DNA from: SFWF01 sp964599835
Lineage (GTDB): Bacteria > Bacillota > Clostridia > Oscillospirales > Acutalibacteraceae
Assembly (NCBI GenBank): GCA_964599835.1
Contig: CAZRHF010000040.1
Coordinates: 1 to 17,785, forward strand
DNA length: 17,785 nt
Reading direction: 5' to 3'
Every line of letters starts with the position of its first letter. Position 1 is the stretch's first letter. The position numbers and the translations under genes were made by a program. The notes beneath the pieces are model-generated. The model worked only from the letters and a program-made list of their open reading frames with translations. It had not been told where the DNA came from and did not search any database. Below, in pieces: positions 16,661-17,785 of the stretch.

Positions 16661-17563
16661 ATGAGTAAAAAGATCGGTCTGTCAATTTTTAATTTTCAAA
16701 GGCGTTACGGCGACAGGGAGGCACTTCGCATTGCAAAAGAGATCGGCTGTGATGCCGTAGACTTCGACATCGGAAGTGAGGAGCCCAACAAGGAGACCTC
16801 AGTTTACTTTAGGGGTGACGAGGCTGTTCGCGAGTACTACAGCGAGCTTGGCGCCTATGCGAAGGAACTGGGACTTATCATTTCACAGACCCACGGCAGG
16901 TGCTGTTCTTACATAAACGACCCCGAGCACGACAGGATAACTCTAGAGAAGACAAGGCTTGACTGCCTTGCCACGGCGGCTCTGGGCGCACCTATTGTTG
17001 TGGTACATAACATTAACTCCACCCGAATGGGACCCGATGCAGATCCCGAGTTTATGCAGGAATTTTGCTATAAAATGAGAATGGATATGCTCCCCTTTGC
17101 AAAGCAGTACGGCGTGAAAATATCTACAGAAACCTTCGGAAAATCCGCTAAATACAACTGCCGCGACTTCTTCGGCAGTCAGGAAAACTTTATGAAAAAC
17201 CTGAAAATGGTCAAGGAAAGCGAGTACGGCGAATACTACACCGTCTGTATTGACACGGGACATTGCAATCTGGCAACACCCTACGGCGAGCCCAGCCCCG
17301 CAGATGTTATCCGTCAGGTGGGCAAGGAGGTTACTACTCTCCACCTCAACGACAACGATGCGATCACCGACCAGCATAAAATACCCCTTGCGGGAACTGT
17401 CGACTGGAAGGATGTGCTTGACGCCCTTGACGAGATAGGCTATGACGGTGTTTATAATATGGAGCTCAAGCTTGACACCTTCGGTAAAGGCCTTTTAAAA
17501 GAAACCGCCGCATTCGCCGTTAAGGTTATGAAGAATATGCTGAAAGAGAGATACGGTGAATAA
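16661..17563 (+). CDS. Sugar phosphate isomerase/epimerase (xylose isomerase-like TIM barrel)
   Basis: The 300 residues match the full length of the AP endonuclease 2/xylose isomerase-like TIM-barrel family. Features in order are GLSIFNFQRRYG (6-17), IGCDAVDFDIG, a SQTHGR strand end (75-80), VVVHNINS, KISTETFG with E157, CIDTGHCNLA with D198 and H201, TLHLNDND with H228, H239 in QHKIPLAGTVDW, and MELKL with E268. This is a typical divalent-metal site (Glu, Asp, His, Glu). Such enzymes interconvert keto and aldo sugars or epimerise them; the substrate here is unknown. AAGGAG gives a strong ribosome site before the ATG. It is the last gene of the AraC-DUF4838-isomerase operon. Confidence 0.9.
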   Translation: MSKKIGLSIFNFQRRYGDREALRIAKEIGCDAVDFDIGSEEPNKETSVYFRGDEAVREYYSELGAYAKELGLIISQTHGRCCSYINDPEHDRITLEKTRLDCLATAALGAPIVVVHNINSTRMGPDADPEFMQEFCYKMRMDMLPFAKQYGVKISTETFGKSAKYNCRDFFGSQENFMKNLKMVKESEYGEYYTVCIDTGHCNLATPYGEPSPADVIRQVGKEVTTLHLNDNDAITDQHKIPLAGTVDWKDVLDALDEIGYDGVYNMELKLDTFGKGLLKETAAFAVKVMKNMLKERYGE

Positions 17564-17730
17564 GAAACAGGTCTGTTGCAGTCGGGCTTGCAAATTAAAC
17601 TTAGGACGCTATTTCAAAAACACCTAACGCATTGACCCCAAAAATACTTGACGGTATTACAGCGCCTTGCGATATTTGTCAAAATACTAAATGTGAAAAA
17701 AGAAATCAAAGTAACACCCGATATCAGCAT
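17564..17730. other. Intergenic tail, no gene; weak promoter-like and IS-like sequences
   Basis: There is no clear hairpin terminator after the isomerase stop. TTGACG-N17-GATATT (17648-17676) on the plus strand resembles a promoter. The stretch ATTGACCCCAAAAATACTTG (17631-17650) distantly resembles an IS3-type end and partly overlaps that promoter. Neither is strong. Confidence 0.3.
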
Positions 17731-17785
17731 TGGACTGCCCCAAATTGTGCGGACAGCACAAAAAGAACCCTATGGTAGTAAAAAT
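17731..17785. mobile_element. Possible terminus of an IS3/IS150-type insertion sequence (partial)
   Basis: TGGACTGCCCCAAATTGTGC followed by GGACAGCAC resembles, from memory, terminal inverted repeats of IS3/IS150-group elements (TGTACTG.CCCC...GGACA). Only 55 bp are inside the window and no transposase is visible, so orientation and identity are unproven. Confidence 0.35.

Noticed and set aside
193..17775. CCCTATGG present near both ends of the window (193-200 and 17768-17775)
   Set aside because: An 8-bp match over this distance, with no flanking similarity, is not evidence of paired element ends.

Overview
The window looks like a piece of a Gram-positive, moderately low-GC Clostridia genome, plausibly Oscillospiraceae/Ruminococcaceae. 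This is inferred from four things seen: purine-rich Shine-Dalgarno sites, a lipobox lipoprotein beside a C-terminally membrane-anchored surface protein with no outer-membrane components, a dockerin-type calcium loop, and InlB/Listeria-Bacteroides repeats. No rRNA, tRNA or phylogenetic marker is present, so the lineage is not proven.

Layout. Positions 10-178 hold an array of eight short hairpins with unrelated stem sequences, joined by a conserved hexamer spacer (CATCGT, then its reverse complement ACGATG). Positions 179-390 hold no gene. A strong hairpin terminator at 391-429 closes a minus-strand operon that runs from 13741 down to 447. In transcription order it encodes: a 1984-residue surface protein with five beta-helix-like modules and a C-terminal membrane anchor; a GH16 glycoside hydrolase lipoprotein, whose start overlaps the preceding stop by 4 bp; a 110-residue secreted protein with a dockerin-like calcium loop; and a ~1827-residue secreted metallophosphoesterase with carbohydrate-binding-like and InlB-type modules. 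The last gene is split by a one-base frameshift near 4594.

The divergent intergenic region 13742-13919 separates this operon from a plus-strand operon: an AraC-family regulator (13920-14678), a cytoplasmic DUF4838/GH67-like protein (14702-16645) and a xylose-isomerase-like TIM-barrel sugar isomerase/epimerase (16661-17563). The last 222 bp contain no complete gene and end in a sequence resembling an IS3/IS150-type insertion-sequence terminus.

Interpretation (inference). The two arms look like one carbohydrate-responsive locus. The minus arm would bind and attack a glycan, possibly a phosphorylated one, outside the cell. The plus arm would supply the regulator and two intracellular sugar-processing enzymes. 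No transporter is present. The GH16 lipoprotein and the DUF4838 protein seem to share the same N-terminal alpha/beta accessory domain, which ties the two arms together. The most unusual items are the hairpin array, a 706-bp perfect in-frame repeat inside the surface-protein gene, and the frameshifted phosphoesterase.
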